DNA of 24,198 bases, taken from Pseudomonadota bacterium (lineage in GTDB: Bacteria; Pseudomonadota; Alphaproteobacteria; Acetobacterales; Acetobacteraceae). The stretch's first letter is position 1, and each line of letters begins with the position of its first letter. Where the stretch lies: contig JAEWCI010000298.1 of the NCBI GenBank assembly GCA_023390705.1, forward strand, positions 1-24,198, written 5' to 3'. A program made the translations under genes and the position numbers. The notes below the pieces were generated by a model. That model did no database searches, was not told the DNA's origin, and saw only the letters and a list, made by a program, of their open reading frames with translations. Shown here piece by piece: positions 8,305-16,466 of the stretch.

Positions 8305-9771
8305 ATGGTCGAACGCATGCTGCAATTCGTGCGCCTGTCCCAGCGCCAGCCGGAAAAGCGCAAAGCCGAATTGCGGCGTGAGGATTTCGGCGAGATCTAC
8401 CGCCAATTCGCCCCGGAAGCCGCTTCCGCCCAGGCCAGCCGGTGCAGCCAGTGCGGCGTGCCCTTCTGCTCGGTGCATTGTCCGCTCAGCCAGAACATCC
8501 CGGACTGGCTGAAGCTGACGGCGGAAGGCCGGCTGGAGGAGGCCTATGAGGTCGCCTCCGCCACCAGCACCTTCCCCGAGATCTGCGGCCGCATCTGCCC
8601 GCAGGACCGGCTCTGCGAGGGCAACTGCGTCATCGAGAAGGACTTCGAGAGCGTCACCATCGGCGCGGTGGAGAAATTCATCACCGACAATGCCTGGGAA
8701 CAGGGCTGGGTAAAGCCGCCGAAGCCCCGGAGGGAGCTGCCTTTCAGCGTCGGCATCATCGGCGCCGGCCCGGCCGGGCTGGCGGTGGCCGAAAGGCTGC
8801 GGGTGCGCGGCTACCAGGTGCATGTCTACGACCGCTACGACCGCGTCGGCGGCCTGATGATCTACGGCATCCCCAACTTCAAGCTGGAGAAGGAGGTGGT
8901 GCTGCGCCGCTGGAAGCAGTTCGAGGAAGGCGGCATCCAATTCCACCTCAACTGCGCCATCGGCAGGGACATCTCCCTGGCCGAGCTGCGTGAGAGGCAT
9001 GATGCGGTGTTCATCGGCACCGGCGTCTACAAGGCGCGCGATATCGCCTGCCCCGGCAGCGGCCTGCCCGGCATCGTGCCGGCGCTGGACTATCTCACCG
9101 CCTCCAACCGGGAGAACCTGGGCGACAAGGTGCCCGCCTTCGAGAGCGGTGCGCTGAACGCCCATGGCAAGCGGGTGGTGGTGATCGGCGGTGGCGATAC
9201 CGCCATGGACTGCGTGCGCACCGCGGTGCGCCAGGGCGCCGCCGCCGTTACCTGCCTCTACCGCCGCGACCGGGCGAACATGCCGGGCTCCATGCGCGAA
9301 GTGGCGCATGCCGAGGAAGAGGGCGTGCGCTTCGAATGGCTGGCCGCGCCGGAAGCCTTCATCGGTTCTTCCGGCTCCGCCGGCGAGGGCGACGGCAAGG
9401 TGGAAGGCGTGCGCGCGGTGCGCATGCATCTCGGCCTGCCGGATGCGGGCGGCCGCCAGCAGGTGGCGCCGATCGAGGGCAGTTCCTTCACCGAACCCTG
9501 CGACCTTGCGATCAAGGCCCTGGGCTTCGACCCGGAGGATCTGCCGGCGATGTTCGGCGAGCCGGCCTTGAAGCTGTCCCGCTGGGGCACCTTGGCGGTC
9601 AACCACCGCAGCTTCATGACCAACCTGGACGGCGTCTTCGCCGGCGGCGACATCGTGCGCGGCGCTTCCCTGGTGGTCTGGGCGATCCGCGACGGCCGCG
9701 ACGCGGCGGAGCAGATAGACCGTTATGTGCGCGACAAGGCCGGCGCCTTGCAGGCCGTGGCAGCGGAGTGA
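8305..9771 (+). CDS. gltD: Glutamate synthase (NADPH) small subunit
   Basis: The product is 488 residues, the usual size of GltD. The subunit takes electrons from NADPH onto FAD and passes them through iron-sulfur clusters to GltB. Eight Cys in two groups (47, 50, 55, 59 and 94, 98, 104, 108) match the paired [4Fe-4S] N-terminal domain. The FAD motif GAGPAG is at 153-158 and the NADPH motif IGGGDTAMD begins at 294. The C-terminal GGDIVRGASLVVWAI is the family's FAD-closing segment. The frame is open 47 codons further upstream, but I chose the ATG at 8305 because GAGGGT lies about 8 bases before it and conserved sequence starts there (MLQFVRL). gltB follows after 5 bases, so the pair is one operon. 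Confidence 0.96.
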   Translation: MVERMLQFVRLSQRQPEKRKAELRREDFGEIYRQFAPEAASAQASRCSQCGVPFCSVHCPLSQNIPDWLKLTAEGRLEEAYEVASATSTFPEICGRICPQDRLCEGNCVIEKDFESVTIGAVEKFITDNAWEQGWVKPPKPRRELPFSVGIIGAGPAGLAVAERLRVRGYQVHVYDRYDRVGGLMIYGIPNFKLEKEVVLRRWKQFEEGGIQFHLNCAIGRDISLAELRERHDAVFIGTGVYKARDIACPGSGLPGIVPALDYLTASNRENLGDKVPAFESGALNAHGKRVVVIGGGDTAMDCVRTAVRQGAAAVTCLYRRDRANMPGSMREVAHAEEEGVRFEWLAAPEAFIGSSGSAGEGDGKVEGVRAVRMHLGLPDAGGRQQVAPIEGSSFTEPCDLAIKALGFDPEDLPAMFGEPALKLSRWGTLAVNHRSFMTNLDGVFAGGDIVRGASLVVWAIRDGRDAAEQIDRYVRDKAGALQAVAAE

Positions 9772-9776
9772 GGGCG

Positions 9777-12700
9777 ATGGAAAACTACACCCGCGACTAT
9801 CTTTCCAACGCCGCCCTGCTGCGTGATGCCGGGCGGATCGACCTCACCGAGCATGACGCCTGCGGCGTCGGACTGGTGGCCAGCCTGGACGGCACGCCGC
9901 GCCGCCAGGTGGTGCAGGCCGGCATCGACGCGCTGAAAGCGGTGTGGCACCGCGGTGCCGTGGACGCCGATGGCAAGACCGGCGACGGCGCCGGCATCCA
10001 TGTGGAGATCCCGCAGGACTTCTTCGCCGAAGCCGTGAAGCGCGGCGGCGACAGGCTGCGCCCGGGCCGCATCGCGGTGGGCATGATCTTCCTGCCCAAG
10101 ACCGACATGGGCGCGCAGGAACGCTGCCGGCAGATCGTCGAGACCGAGATCCTGGCCGCAGGCTACGCCATCTATGGCTGGCGCCAGGTGCCGATAGACG
10201 TCTCCTGTATCGGCGAGAAGGCCAATGCGACGCGCCCGGAGATCGAGCAGATCCTGATCTTCGACCCGGAGCAGCGGGACGAGGCGACCTGCGAGCGCGA
10301 CCTCTACGTCATCCGCCGCCGGATCGAGAAGCAGGTGATCGCCGCCGAGGTGGCGGGCTTCTATGTCTGCTCGCTCTCCTGCCGTTCGGTCATCTACAAG
10401 GGCATGTTCCTGGCGGAACACCTGACGAGTTTCTACCCGGACCTGACCGACGAGCGCTTCGTCAGCCGCTTCGCGATCTATCACCAGCGCTACAGCACCA
10501 ACACCTTCCCCACCTGGAAGCTGGCCCAGCCCTTCCGCATGCTGGCGCATAACGGGGAGATCAACACCCTCTCCGGCAACGTGAACTGGATGCGGAGCCA
10601 CGAGACGCGGCTTTCCCACCCGCTGCTCGACCCCTTCATGGAGGAGCTGAAGCCGATCGTGCAGGCCGGCGGCTCCGACACCGCGACGCTCGACAACGTG
10701 TTCGAGCTGCTGGTGCGCGGCGGCCGCGACGCGCCGATGGCCAAGGCGATGCTGATCCCGGAGAGCATCGGCAACAACGCCACCATGCCGGAGGCGCATC
10801 GCGACCTCTTCCTCTACTGCAACGCGGTGATGGAACCCTGGGACGGGCCCGCGGCCATTGCTGCCACCGACGGTACCTGGGTGATCGCCGGCATGGACCG
10901 CAACGGGTTGCGGCCGATGCGCTACACCATCACCCATGACGGGCTGCTGGTCGTCGGCTCCGAGACCGGCATGGTCAAGTTGCCGGAGGACAGCATCGTC
11001 GCCAAGGGCAGGGTCGGTCCCGGCCAGTGCATCGGCGTGGATCTTGCGGCCGGCCGTTTCTATCGCGACGGCGAGCTGAAGGACATGCTCGCTGCCCGCC
11101 GGCCCTTCGGCAAGTGGACACGGCGCACCACCAGCATCGACGGCATCGTCAAGGCCAGTGGCGACGAGCACGCGGAATACATGGGCGAGGCGCTGCGCCG
11201 CCGCCAGCTCGCCGTCGGCTTCACGCTGGAGGAGCTGGAGACGATCCTGCACCCGATGGTGGAGGACGCCAACGAGGCGGTGGGCAGCATGGGCGACGAC
11301 ACGCCCATCGCGGTGCTGTCCGGCCAGTATCGCGGTCTGCACCACTATTTCCGCCAGAGCTTCAGCCAGGTCACCAACCCGCCCATCGACTCGCTCCGCG
11401 AGACACGGGTGATGACGCTGAAGACGCGCCTCGGTAATCTCGGGAACATCCTCGACGAGGACCCGACGCAGTGCGACATGCTGATGCTCGACAGCCCCGT
11501 GCTGTCGAATGCCGAATTCGCCGCGATGCGCGCCTATATGGGCGACACCGCCTGCGTGGTGGACTGCACCTGGGCGGTCGAGGAAGGCGAGGCGGGGCTG
11601 CGGCGGCAGCTCGACCGTATCCGGCGCGAGGCCGAGGAGGGCGTGCGTGCCGGCTGCACCCACGTCATCATGACCGACGAGGACCAGTCGGCCGAACGCG
11701 CGCCGATCCCGATGGTGCTGGCGGTGGGCGCGGTCCACACCCACCTGGTCCGCCACTCGCTGCGTACCTTCACCTCGCTCAACGTGCGCGATGCGGAGTG
11801 CATGGACGTGCAATCCTTCGCCGTGCTGATCGGCGCGGGCGCGACCACGGTGAACGCCTATCTGGCGCAGGAGAGCATCGCGGACCGGCATCGCCGCGGC
11901 CTGTTCGGCAGCCTGTCGCTGAAGGAATGTGTGGCGCGCTACAAGAAGGCGGTGGACAAAGGCCTGCTTAAGATCATGTCCAAGATGGGCATCTCGGTCC
12001 TGAGCAGCTATCGCGGCGGCATGAATTTCGAGGCGATCGGCCTCTCCCGTGCGCTGGTGGCGGAATTCTTCCCGGGCGTCGCCTCCCGCATCTCCGGCAT
12101 CGGCCTGCTGGGCATCGCGCGGCGCGTGCTGGCACTGCACCGTACGGCCTGGGACGCGGATGTGGTGGCGCTGCCGGTGGGCGGCCTCTACAAGCTGCGC
12201 CGCCGCGGCGAAACCCACGCCTTCGAGGGCGGGCTGATCCACACCCTGCAGAAGGCGGTGGAAACCGACAGCTACACCACCTTCAAGCGCTACTCGGAAG
12301 CGGTCCGCCGCCTGCCCCCGGTGGCCCTGCGCGACCTGCTGGATTTCCGCGCCGATGCCTGCACGCCGATCCCGGTGGAGGAGGTGGAGAGCATCACCGA
12401 GATCCGCAAGCGCCTGGTGGCGCCCGGCATCTCGCTCGGCGCGCTCAGCCCGGAAGCGCATGAGACGCTGTCCATCGCCATGAACCGCATCGGCGCGCGC
12501 AGCGACAGCGGCGAGGGCGGCGAGGACCCGGCCCGTGCCCGGCCGCGGCCGAATGGCGACAATGCCAACAGCGCCATCAAGCAGATCGCCTCCGGCCGCT
12601 TCGGCGTGACCGCCGAATATCTGAACAACTGCAAGGAGATCGAGATCAAGGTCGCGCAGGGCGCCAAGCCCGGCGAGGGCGGGCAGCTCCCCGGCTTCAA

Positions 12701-14300
12701 GGTGACCGGGCTGATCGCGCGGCTGCGCCACTCCACCCCGGGGGTGACGCTGATCTCGCCGCCGCCGCACCACGACATCTACTCGATCGAGGATCTGGCG
12801 CAGCTCATCTACGACCTGAAGCAGATCAACCCGGATGCCACGGTCTGCGTGAAGCTGGTTTCGCGTTCCGGCATCGGCACCATCGCTGCCGGCGTGGCCA
12901 AGGCGAAGGCGGATGCCATCCTGGTTTCCGGCCATAGCGGCGGCACCGGCGCCAGCCCGCAATCCAGCATCAAATATGCCGGCCTGCCCTGGGAGATGGG
13001 TCTGTCCGAGGCGCATCAGGTGCTGCTGCTGAACCGGCTGCGGCACCGGGTGAAGCTGCGCACCGATGGCGGCATCAAGACCGGGCGCGACGTGGTGATC
13101 GCCGCCATGCTCGGCGCCGAGGAATTCGGCATCGGCACGGCCTCCCTGGTCGCCATGGGCTGCATCATGGTGCGGCAGTGCCACAGCAATACCTGCCCGG
13201 TCGGCGTCTGCACCCAGGACGAGGCGCTGCGGCAGAAATTCCACGGCTCGCCCGAGAAGGTCATCAACCTCTTCAGCTTCGTGGCGGAGGAGGTGCGGGA
13301 GATCCTTGCCTCCCTCGGCTTCCGCAAGCTGACGGACGTGATCGGTCGCGCCGACCTGCTGCGCCAGGTCAGCCGCGGCTCCGAGGACCTGGACGACCTC
13401 GACCTCAACCCGCTGCTGGTGCGCGCGGAAGCCGGCGGCCACCTGCCCTATTGCACGCTGGAAAGCCGCAACGAGGTGCCGGAGACGCTGGACGCGGACA
13501 TGATCCGCGACGCCGCCCCGCTGTTCGAGCGCGGCGAGAAGATGCAGTTGCAGTACAACATCCGCAACACGCACCGCGCCATCGGCACCAAGCTCAGCAG
13601 CAGGATCGTGCGGCAATACGGCATGAACGGGCTGCAGCCGGGCCATCTCAGGGTGCGGCTGCGCGGCAATGCCGGCCAGTCGCTCGGCGCCTTCGCGGTG
13701 CGCGGGCTGAAGCTGGAGGTGTTCGGCGCCGCCAACGACTATGTCGGCAAGGGGCTGTCCGGCGGTGCCATCGTGGTGCGTCCGGCCCCGTCCTCGGCGC
13801 TGGTGTGGAACGAGAACACCATCCTCGGCAACACCTGCCTCTACGGCGCGACGGCGGGCGAGCTTTTCGCCGGCGGCCAGGCGGGCGAGCGCTTCGCCGT
13901 GCGCAACAGCGGCGCCGTCGCGGTGGTGGAAGGCTGCGGCGCCAATGGCTGCGAATACATGACCGGCGGCACGGTGGTGATCCTCGGCCCGGTGGGCGAC
14001 AATTTCGGCGCCGGCTTCACCGGCGGCATGGCCTTCGTCTATGACGCCGATGAAACCTTCGAGCGCCGGGTGAACCCGGAAACCCTCGTCTGGGACCGGT
14101 TGGCCTCGGCCCATTGGGAGGCGGAGCTGAAGGCGCTGATCCAGCGCCATGCGGAGGAAACCGGCTCGCGCCTCGCCGCCCGGCTGCTGAACGACTGGGC
14201 GCAGGAGCGCGGCCGGTTCTGGCAGGTGGTGCCGCGGGAATACGTGAAATACCTGCCGGAGCCGATGCGGGAGCAGGAAGCGGCGGTCGCGGCCGAATAG
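9777..14300 (+). CDS. gltB: Glutamate synthase (NADPH) large subunit
   Basis: The product is 1507 residues. GltB releases ammonia from glutamine and, with 2-oxoglutarate and electrons from GltD, makes two glutamates. It is the assimilation step paired with glutamine synthetase. The class II amidotransferase nucleophile is Cys29 (HDACGVGL), implying removal of a 28-residue propeptide. The order is amidotransferase (29 to about 430), central domain, FMN-binding synthase domain (about 800-1200, with KLVSRSGIGTIAAGVAKAKA and SGHSGGTGASP) and a C-terminal beta-helix of GxxxGG repeats (about 1280-1450). The [3Fe-4S] ligands Cys1129, Cys1135 and Cys1140 have the standard 6 and 5 spacing. The ATG follows GAGTGAGGG overlapping the gltD stop. 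The opposite strand is open for 1475 codons, which I treat as a GC artefact. Confidence 0.97.
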   Translation: MENYTRDYLSNAALLRDAGRIDLTEHDACGVGLVASLDGTPRRQVVQAGIDALKAVWHRGAVDADGKTGDGAGIHVEIPQDFFAEAVKRGGDRLRPGRIAVGMIFLPKTDMGAQERCRQIVETEILAAGYAIYGWRQVPIDVSCIGEKANATRPEIEQILIFDPEQRDEATCERDLYVIRRRIEKQVIAAEVAGFYVCSLSCRSVIYKGMFLAEHLTSFYPDLTDERFVSRFAIYHQRYSTNTFPTWKLAQPFRMLAHNGEINTLSGNVNWMRSHETRLSHPLLDPFMEELKPIVQAGGSDTATLDNVFELLVRGGRDAPMAKAMLIPESIGNNATMPEAHRDLFLYCNAVMEPWDGPAAIAATDGTWVIAGMDRNGLRPMRYTITHDGLLVVGSETGMVKLPEDSIVAKGRVGPGQCIGVDLAAGRFYRDGELKDMLAARRPFGKWTRRTTSIDGIVKASGDEHAEYMGEALRRRQLAVGFTLEELETILHPMVEDANEAVGSMGDDTPIAVLSGQYRGLHHYFRQSFSQVTNPPIDSLRETRVMTLKTRLGNLGNILDEDPTQCDMLMLDSPVLSNAEFAAMRAYMGDTACVVDCTWAVEEGEAGLRRQLDRIRREAEEGVRAGCTHVIMTDEDQSAERAPIPMVLAVGAVHTHLVRHSLRTFTSLNVRDAECMDVQSFAVLIGAGATTVNAYLAQESIADRHRRGLFGSLSLKECVARYKKAVDKGLLKIMSKMGISVLSSYRGGMNFEAIGLSRALVAEFFPGVASRISGIGLLGIARRVLALHRTAWDADVVALPVGGLYKLRRRGETHAFEGGLIHTLQKAVETDSYTTFKRYSEAVRRLPPVALRDLLDFRADACTPIPVEEVESITEIRKRLVAPGISLGALSPEAHETLSIAMNRIGARSDSGEGGEDPARARPRPNGDNANSAIKQIASGRFGVTAEYLNNCKEIEIKVAQGAKPGEGGQLPGFKVTGLIARLRHSTPGVTLISPPPHHDIYSIEDLAQLIYDLKQINPDATVCVKLVSRSGIGTIAAGVAKAKADAILVSGHSGGTGASPQSSIKYAGLPWEMGLSEAHQVLLLNRLRHRVKLRTDGGIKTGRDVVIAAMLGAEEFGIGTASLVAMGCIMVRQCHSNTCPVGVCTQDEALRQKFHGSPEKVINLFSFVAEEVREILASLGFRKLTDVIGRADLLRQVSRGSEDLDDLDLNPLLVRAEAGGHLPYCTLESRNEVPETLDADMIRDAAPLFERGEKMQLQYNIRNTHRAIGTKLSSRIVRQYGMNGLQPGHLRVRLRGNAGQSLGAFAVRGLKLEVFGAANDYVGKGLSGGAIVVRPAPSSALVWNENTILGNTCLYGATAGELFAGGQAGERFAVRNSGAVAVVEGCGANGCEYMTGGTVVILGPVGDNFGAGFTGGMAFVYDADETFERRVNPETLVWDRLASAHWEAELKALIQRHAEETGSRLAARLLNDWAQERGRFWQVVPREYVKYLPEPMREQEAAVAAE

Positions 14301-14304
14301 GCGA

Positions 14305-14325
14305 GGGGGGCAGGCGCCCCCCTTT
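14305..14325 (+). terminator. Intrinsic-type terminator after gltB
   Basis: GGGGGGC (14305-14311) and GCCCCCC (14316-14322) form a perfect seven-pair GC stem around AGGC and are followed by TTT. It lies 4 bases after the gltB stop. The T-tract is short but the stem is very stable. Confidence 0.65.
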
Positions 14326-14327
14326 CC

Positions 14328-14414
14328 TCATCCCCGGGTGCCGAGGAAGGCGCCGGCCACGTCCTGCAGCCGGTTGCCGACCGCATGTTCGGCGATGGTG
14401 GCGGTGAGTGCCAT
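14328..14414 (-). CDS. Possible 28-residue small ORF antisense to the gltB downstream region
   Basis: An ATG at 14414 opens 28 codons (MALTATIAEHAVGNRLQDVA, then GAFLGTRG) ending TGA at 14328. A purine-rich GGGGGGAA lies about 8 bases upstream on the minus strand, and the gltB terminator hairpin lies just past its stop in a position to serve both strands. I recognise no family. It could be a micropeptide, a remnant of a larger gene, or chance. It is the only ORF-like content in the 241-base gltB-GST gap. Confidence 0.2.
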   Translation of the reverse strand: MALTATIAEHAVGNRLQDVAGAFLGTRG

Positions 14415-14541
14415 GGCGAGCGTTCCCCCCGATCCGTTACGAACCGCATCATCCCATGGCGCCACACACCGGGGAAATGGTTGCGATTCTTCGGACAGGC
14501 ACAGCTTTTCCGCGTGACCACCCGATGGCATAAGCAGCCCC

Positions 14542-15210
14542 GTGAGAATCCTCTATCACCTGCCGCTTTCGCCCTATGCCCGCAAGGTGCGCCTGGCATT
14601 GGCCGAGAAGCGCATTCCCTTCGAATTGCGGCTGGAGCGGGTCTGGGAAAGGCGCCCGGATTTCCTGGCGATCAACCCCGCCTGTACCGTGCCGGTCCTG
14701 CAGGAGCAGAACGGCCTGGCGGTCGCGGACAGCTACGCCATCTGCGAATATCTGGACGAGGCCTATCCGGACATCACCCTGTTCGGCCGCACCCTGGCGG
14801 AACGGGCGGAGGTGCGGCGCCTGGTCGCCTGGTTCGACGGCAAATTCGGCCGCGAGGTAACGGCCAACCTGCTGTACGAAAAGCAGATGAAGCGGCTGCT
14901 GGGGCGGGGCAACCCGGATGCCTCGGCGATCCGCGCCGGCTACGCCAATCTCAAGTCGCATATGGAGTATCTCGGCTGGCTGGCGGAAACCCGCGCCTTC
15001 CTGGCCGGGCCGCATGTCAGCCTGGCGGATTTCACGGCCGCGGCGCATCTCTCCTCGCTCGACTATATCGGCGACATCGATTGGTCGCTCAGCGACGCGG
15101 CGAAGGACTGGTATGCCCGGATGAAGTCGCGTCCGGCCTTCCGCGCCCTGCTGGCCGACCGGATCAGCGGCATCGCCCCGCCGGCGCATTACGCCGACCT
15201 GGATTTCTAG
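14542..15210 (+). CDS. Glutathione S-transferase-fold protein, FzlA-like
   Basis: The product is 222 residues. The N-terminal thioredoxin-fold domain (1 to about 78) has the GST landmarks: the cis-Pro in TVPVL (Pro51) and the DSYAICEYLDE segment (63-73) that normally contacts the glutathione gamma-glutamyl group. The helical domain follows. The last residues, GIAPPAHYADLDF, resemble, as I recall it, the C-terminal tail of the alphaproteobacterial division protein FzlA, which has a GST fold, lacks ordinary GST activity and binds FtsZ. I favour a FzlA homologue, with an ordinary GST as the alternative. The start is GTG at 14542, with only a weak purine stretch upstream. A repeat element begins at the base after its stop. 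Confidence 0.8.
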   Translation: MRILYHLPLSPYARKVRLALAEKRIPFELRLERVWERRPDFLAINPACTVPVLQEQNGLAVADSYAICEYLDEAYPDITLFGRTLAERAEVRRLVAWFDGKFGREVTANLLYEKQMKRLLGRGNPDASAIRAGYANLKSHMEYLGWLAETRAFLAGPHVSLADFTAAAHLSSLDYIGDIDWSLSDAAKDWYARMKSRPAFRALLADRISGIAPPAHYADLDF

Positions 15211-15307
15211 GCGGATCGCGGACGGGCGTGACCGCCTGGGAGCGTAAATCCGCTCTGCAGGCAATGACCTGAAGCGGATCGCGCGTTCAGGATGGCACGC
15301 GAACCGC
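15211..15307 (+). repeat. Composite two-hairpin intergenic repeat, copy 1
   Basis: Unit A (15211-15253, 43 bases) has outer arms GCGGAT (15211-15216) and ATCCGC (15248-15253). Unit B (15274-15307) has arms GCGGATCGCG and CGCGAACCGC pairing at 9 of 10 positions around a 14-base loop. The same A-spacer-B order is found on the minus strand at 24096-24191: unit A matches at 31 of 43 positions and the next 30 bases at 22 of 30 without gaps. It starts directly after the stop codon of the FzlA-like gene. Confidence 0.7.
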
Positions 15308-15352
15308 AGCAGGGACGCCCTGGAAAGGGCCAGGGGAGTCGCCCGGCCATGG

Positions 15353-15380
15353 CGGAAAAGGGGCGGTCCGCCCGGACCGC
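15353..15380 (-). terminator. Intrinsic terminator of the TPR gene
   Basis: On the minus strand the GCGGTCC / GGACCGC stem (15363-15369, 15374-15380; seven pairs, four-base loop) is followed by CCCCTTTTCC. It overlaps the first base of the stop codon read on the plus strand. This is the clearest intrinsic terminator in the window. A second hairpin, CCCTGG / CCAGGG at 15318-15335, could serve the convergent GST gene. Confidence 0.65.
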
Positions 15381-16213
15381 TACCGCCGCTGCGGCCCGGC
15401 CTCGCTCAGCGCCAGGTTCTGCTGTGCCAGATCGGCGGTGGGGCTGTCCGGCGCCAGGGTGATGGCGCGTTCCCAATCGCTCCGTGCCCCGGCGATGTCG
15501 CCCTTGAGCTGGCGGATGATGCCTCGTTCCAGCAGCCCCTCGGCATTGTCGGGGTCGAGGGCCAGGGCCTTCGCCACTGCTTCCTCGGCCTCCGCGGTGC
15601 GGTCCAGGTGGCGCAGCGCGGCGGCGCGGAACACCCAGGCCTCGGCGCGGTCGGGGTCGATCGCCACGGCGCTGTCGAGATCCTCCAGCGCTTCCCGGTA
15701 GCGGCCCAGCGTGCCCAGCGCGACGGAGCGGTCCACCAGCAGGTCAACGTCACGCGGCGTCAGCGAAAGCCCCAGGGTCGTGGCGGCGAAGGCGCGGTCG
15801 GGCTGGCTGGCCATCATCCAGGCTTGGCCCGCCTGGGCGTAGAGGGCGCTGCGGGCGGCCGGACCGGCCTGGCTGCGGGCGGCCAGGAATTCCAGCCGCT
15901 CCGCCGCGCGGTCCGGTTCGCCCAGGCCAAGCAGCGCCAGCGCGGCGCAATGCCGCGCTCCCTCGCCACCGCCGGTCGCCTCCCAGGCATCGGCCAGCAC
16001 CTGGGCACCCTGCGGGTCGGTGCGCAGCATGCCGAGGCAGCGGTCATATTCCGGGTCTTCGGTCAGTCGGGGCGGTTCCGGCGGCAGGGGCAGCGCCTCC
16101 CCAGGCGGCTCCGCTGCGGGGCTTTCGTGCAGGAACAGCCATGTGGCACCGACAGCCGCAATCGTCAGCGTGGCGGCGAAGGTGCCGAGGAGTACGAGTC
16201 GGGGGGACCTCAC
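15380..16213 (-). CDS. Membrane-anchored TPR-repeat protein
   Basis: The product is 277 residues from the GTG at 16213. A single hydrophobic segment (about 6-27, LVLLGTFAATLTIAAVGATW) is either a membrane anchor or an uncleaved signal, followed by a Pro-rich linker. The C-terminal half carries consecutive tetratricopeptide repeats, for example REALEDLDSAVAIDPDRAEA, AEEAVAKALALDPDNAEGL and ARSDWERAITLAPDSPTAD. TPRs bind proteins; the partner is unknown. The frame is open 98 codons further upstream, but that part runs through the hairpin cluster and lacks protein-like sequence, so I rejected it. The GTG has no strong Shine-Dalgarno sequence, so the start is moderately certain. It converges on the FzlA-like gene and diverges from the YeeZ-like gene. 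Confidence 0.8.
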   Translation of the reverse strand: MRSPRLVLLGTFAATLTIAAVGATWLFLHESPAAEPPGEALPLPPEPPRLTEDPEYDRCLGMLRTDPQGAQVLADAWEATGGGEGARHCAALALLGLGEPDRAAERLEFLAARSQAGPAARSALYAQAGQAWMMASQPDRAFAATTLGLSLTPRDVDLLVDRSVALGTLGRYREALEDLDSAVAIDPDRAEAWVFRAAALRHLDRTAEAEEAVAKALALDPDNAEGLLERGIIRQLKGDIAGARSDWERAITLAPDSPTADLAQQNLALSEAGPQRR

Positions 16214-16240
16214 GACGGGGCACTCTAGACCGCGATCGGC

Positions 16241-16306
16241 CTGAGTGGAAACACTCAGGAGGTGAATCGCCGGCTCAACGAAAGCCAGACCCGGCTTAAC
16301 CCGGCG
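16241..16306. repeat. Hairpin cluster upstream of the TPR gene
   Basis: CTGAGTG / CACTCAG (16241-16247, 16252-16258) is a perfect seven-pair stem around a GAAA tetraloop. Next to it CGCCGG (16268-16273) and CCGGCG (16301-16306) enclose AAGCC / GGCTT (16282-16286, 16293-16297). CCGGCTCAAC and CCGGCTTAAC are near-direct repeats within this stretch. Confidence 0.6.
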
Positions 16307-16331
16307 GCAGTCAGGGCGACACGGGTCGAGA

Positions 16332-16375
16332 GCATTTTCTCGCCGGGTGGAATCACCCGGCGACCTGGAAAATGC
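16332..16375. repeat. Nested palindromic element with GCATTTTC ends
   Basis: The outer arms GCATTTTC (16332-16339) and GAAAATGC (16368-16375) are perfect. The inner arms CGCCGGGTG (16341-16349) and CACCCGGCG (16354-16362) are perfect around GAAT. Internal loops are 1 and 5 bases. From memory, rhizobial genomes have abundant intergenic palindromes with similar ends, so this may belong to a dispersed repeat family. Confidence 0.8.
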
Positions 16376-16389
16376 GAAGAAGCAATAAG

Positions 16390-16433
16390 CCAGAGGGGGT
16401 TCGCCGTGCACGGACAGGGTGAAACCCCTCTGG
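16390..16433. repeat. Inverted repeat 34 bases before the YeeZ-like gene
   Basis: CCAGAGGGG (16390-16398) and CCCCTCTGG (16425-16433) are perfect nine-base arms, extendable inwards by four positions with one mismatch. A CCGTGCACGG palindrome lies in the loop. It could be an operator or a leader hairpin. Confidence 0.65.
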
Positions 16434-16466
16434 TCGCCGGGCAGGATCGGCGCCAGATCACGCGGC

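Noticed and set aside
9336..9776. N-terminal extension of GltB into gltD
   Set aside because: The frame is open but overlaps gltD coding sequence. The ATG at 9777 has a ribosome-binding site and places the catalytic Cys at residue 29, in line with propeptide processing.
9723..14150. A 1475-codon open frame on the minus strand opposite gltB
   Set aside because: Stop codons are rare in this frame at very high GC with gltB codon use. The translation is His/Arg/Ala/Gly-rich without motifs, and gltB on the plus strand has all its catalytic residues.
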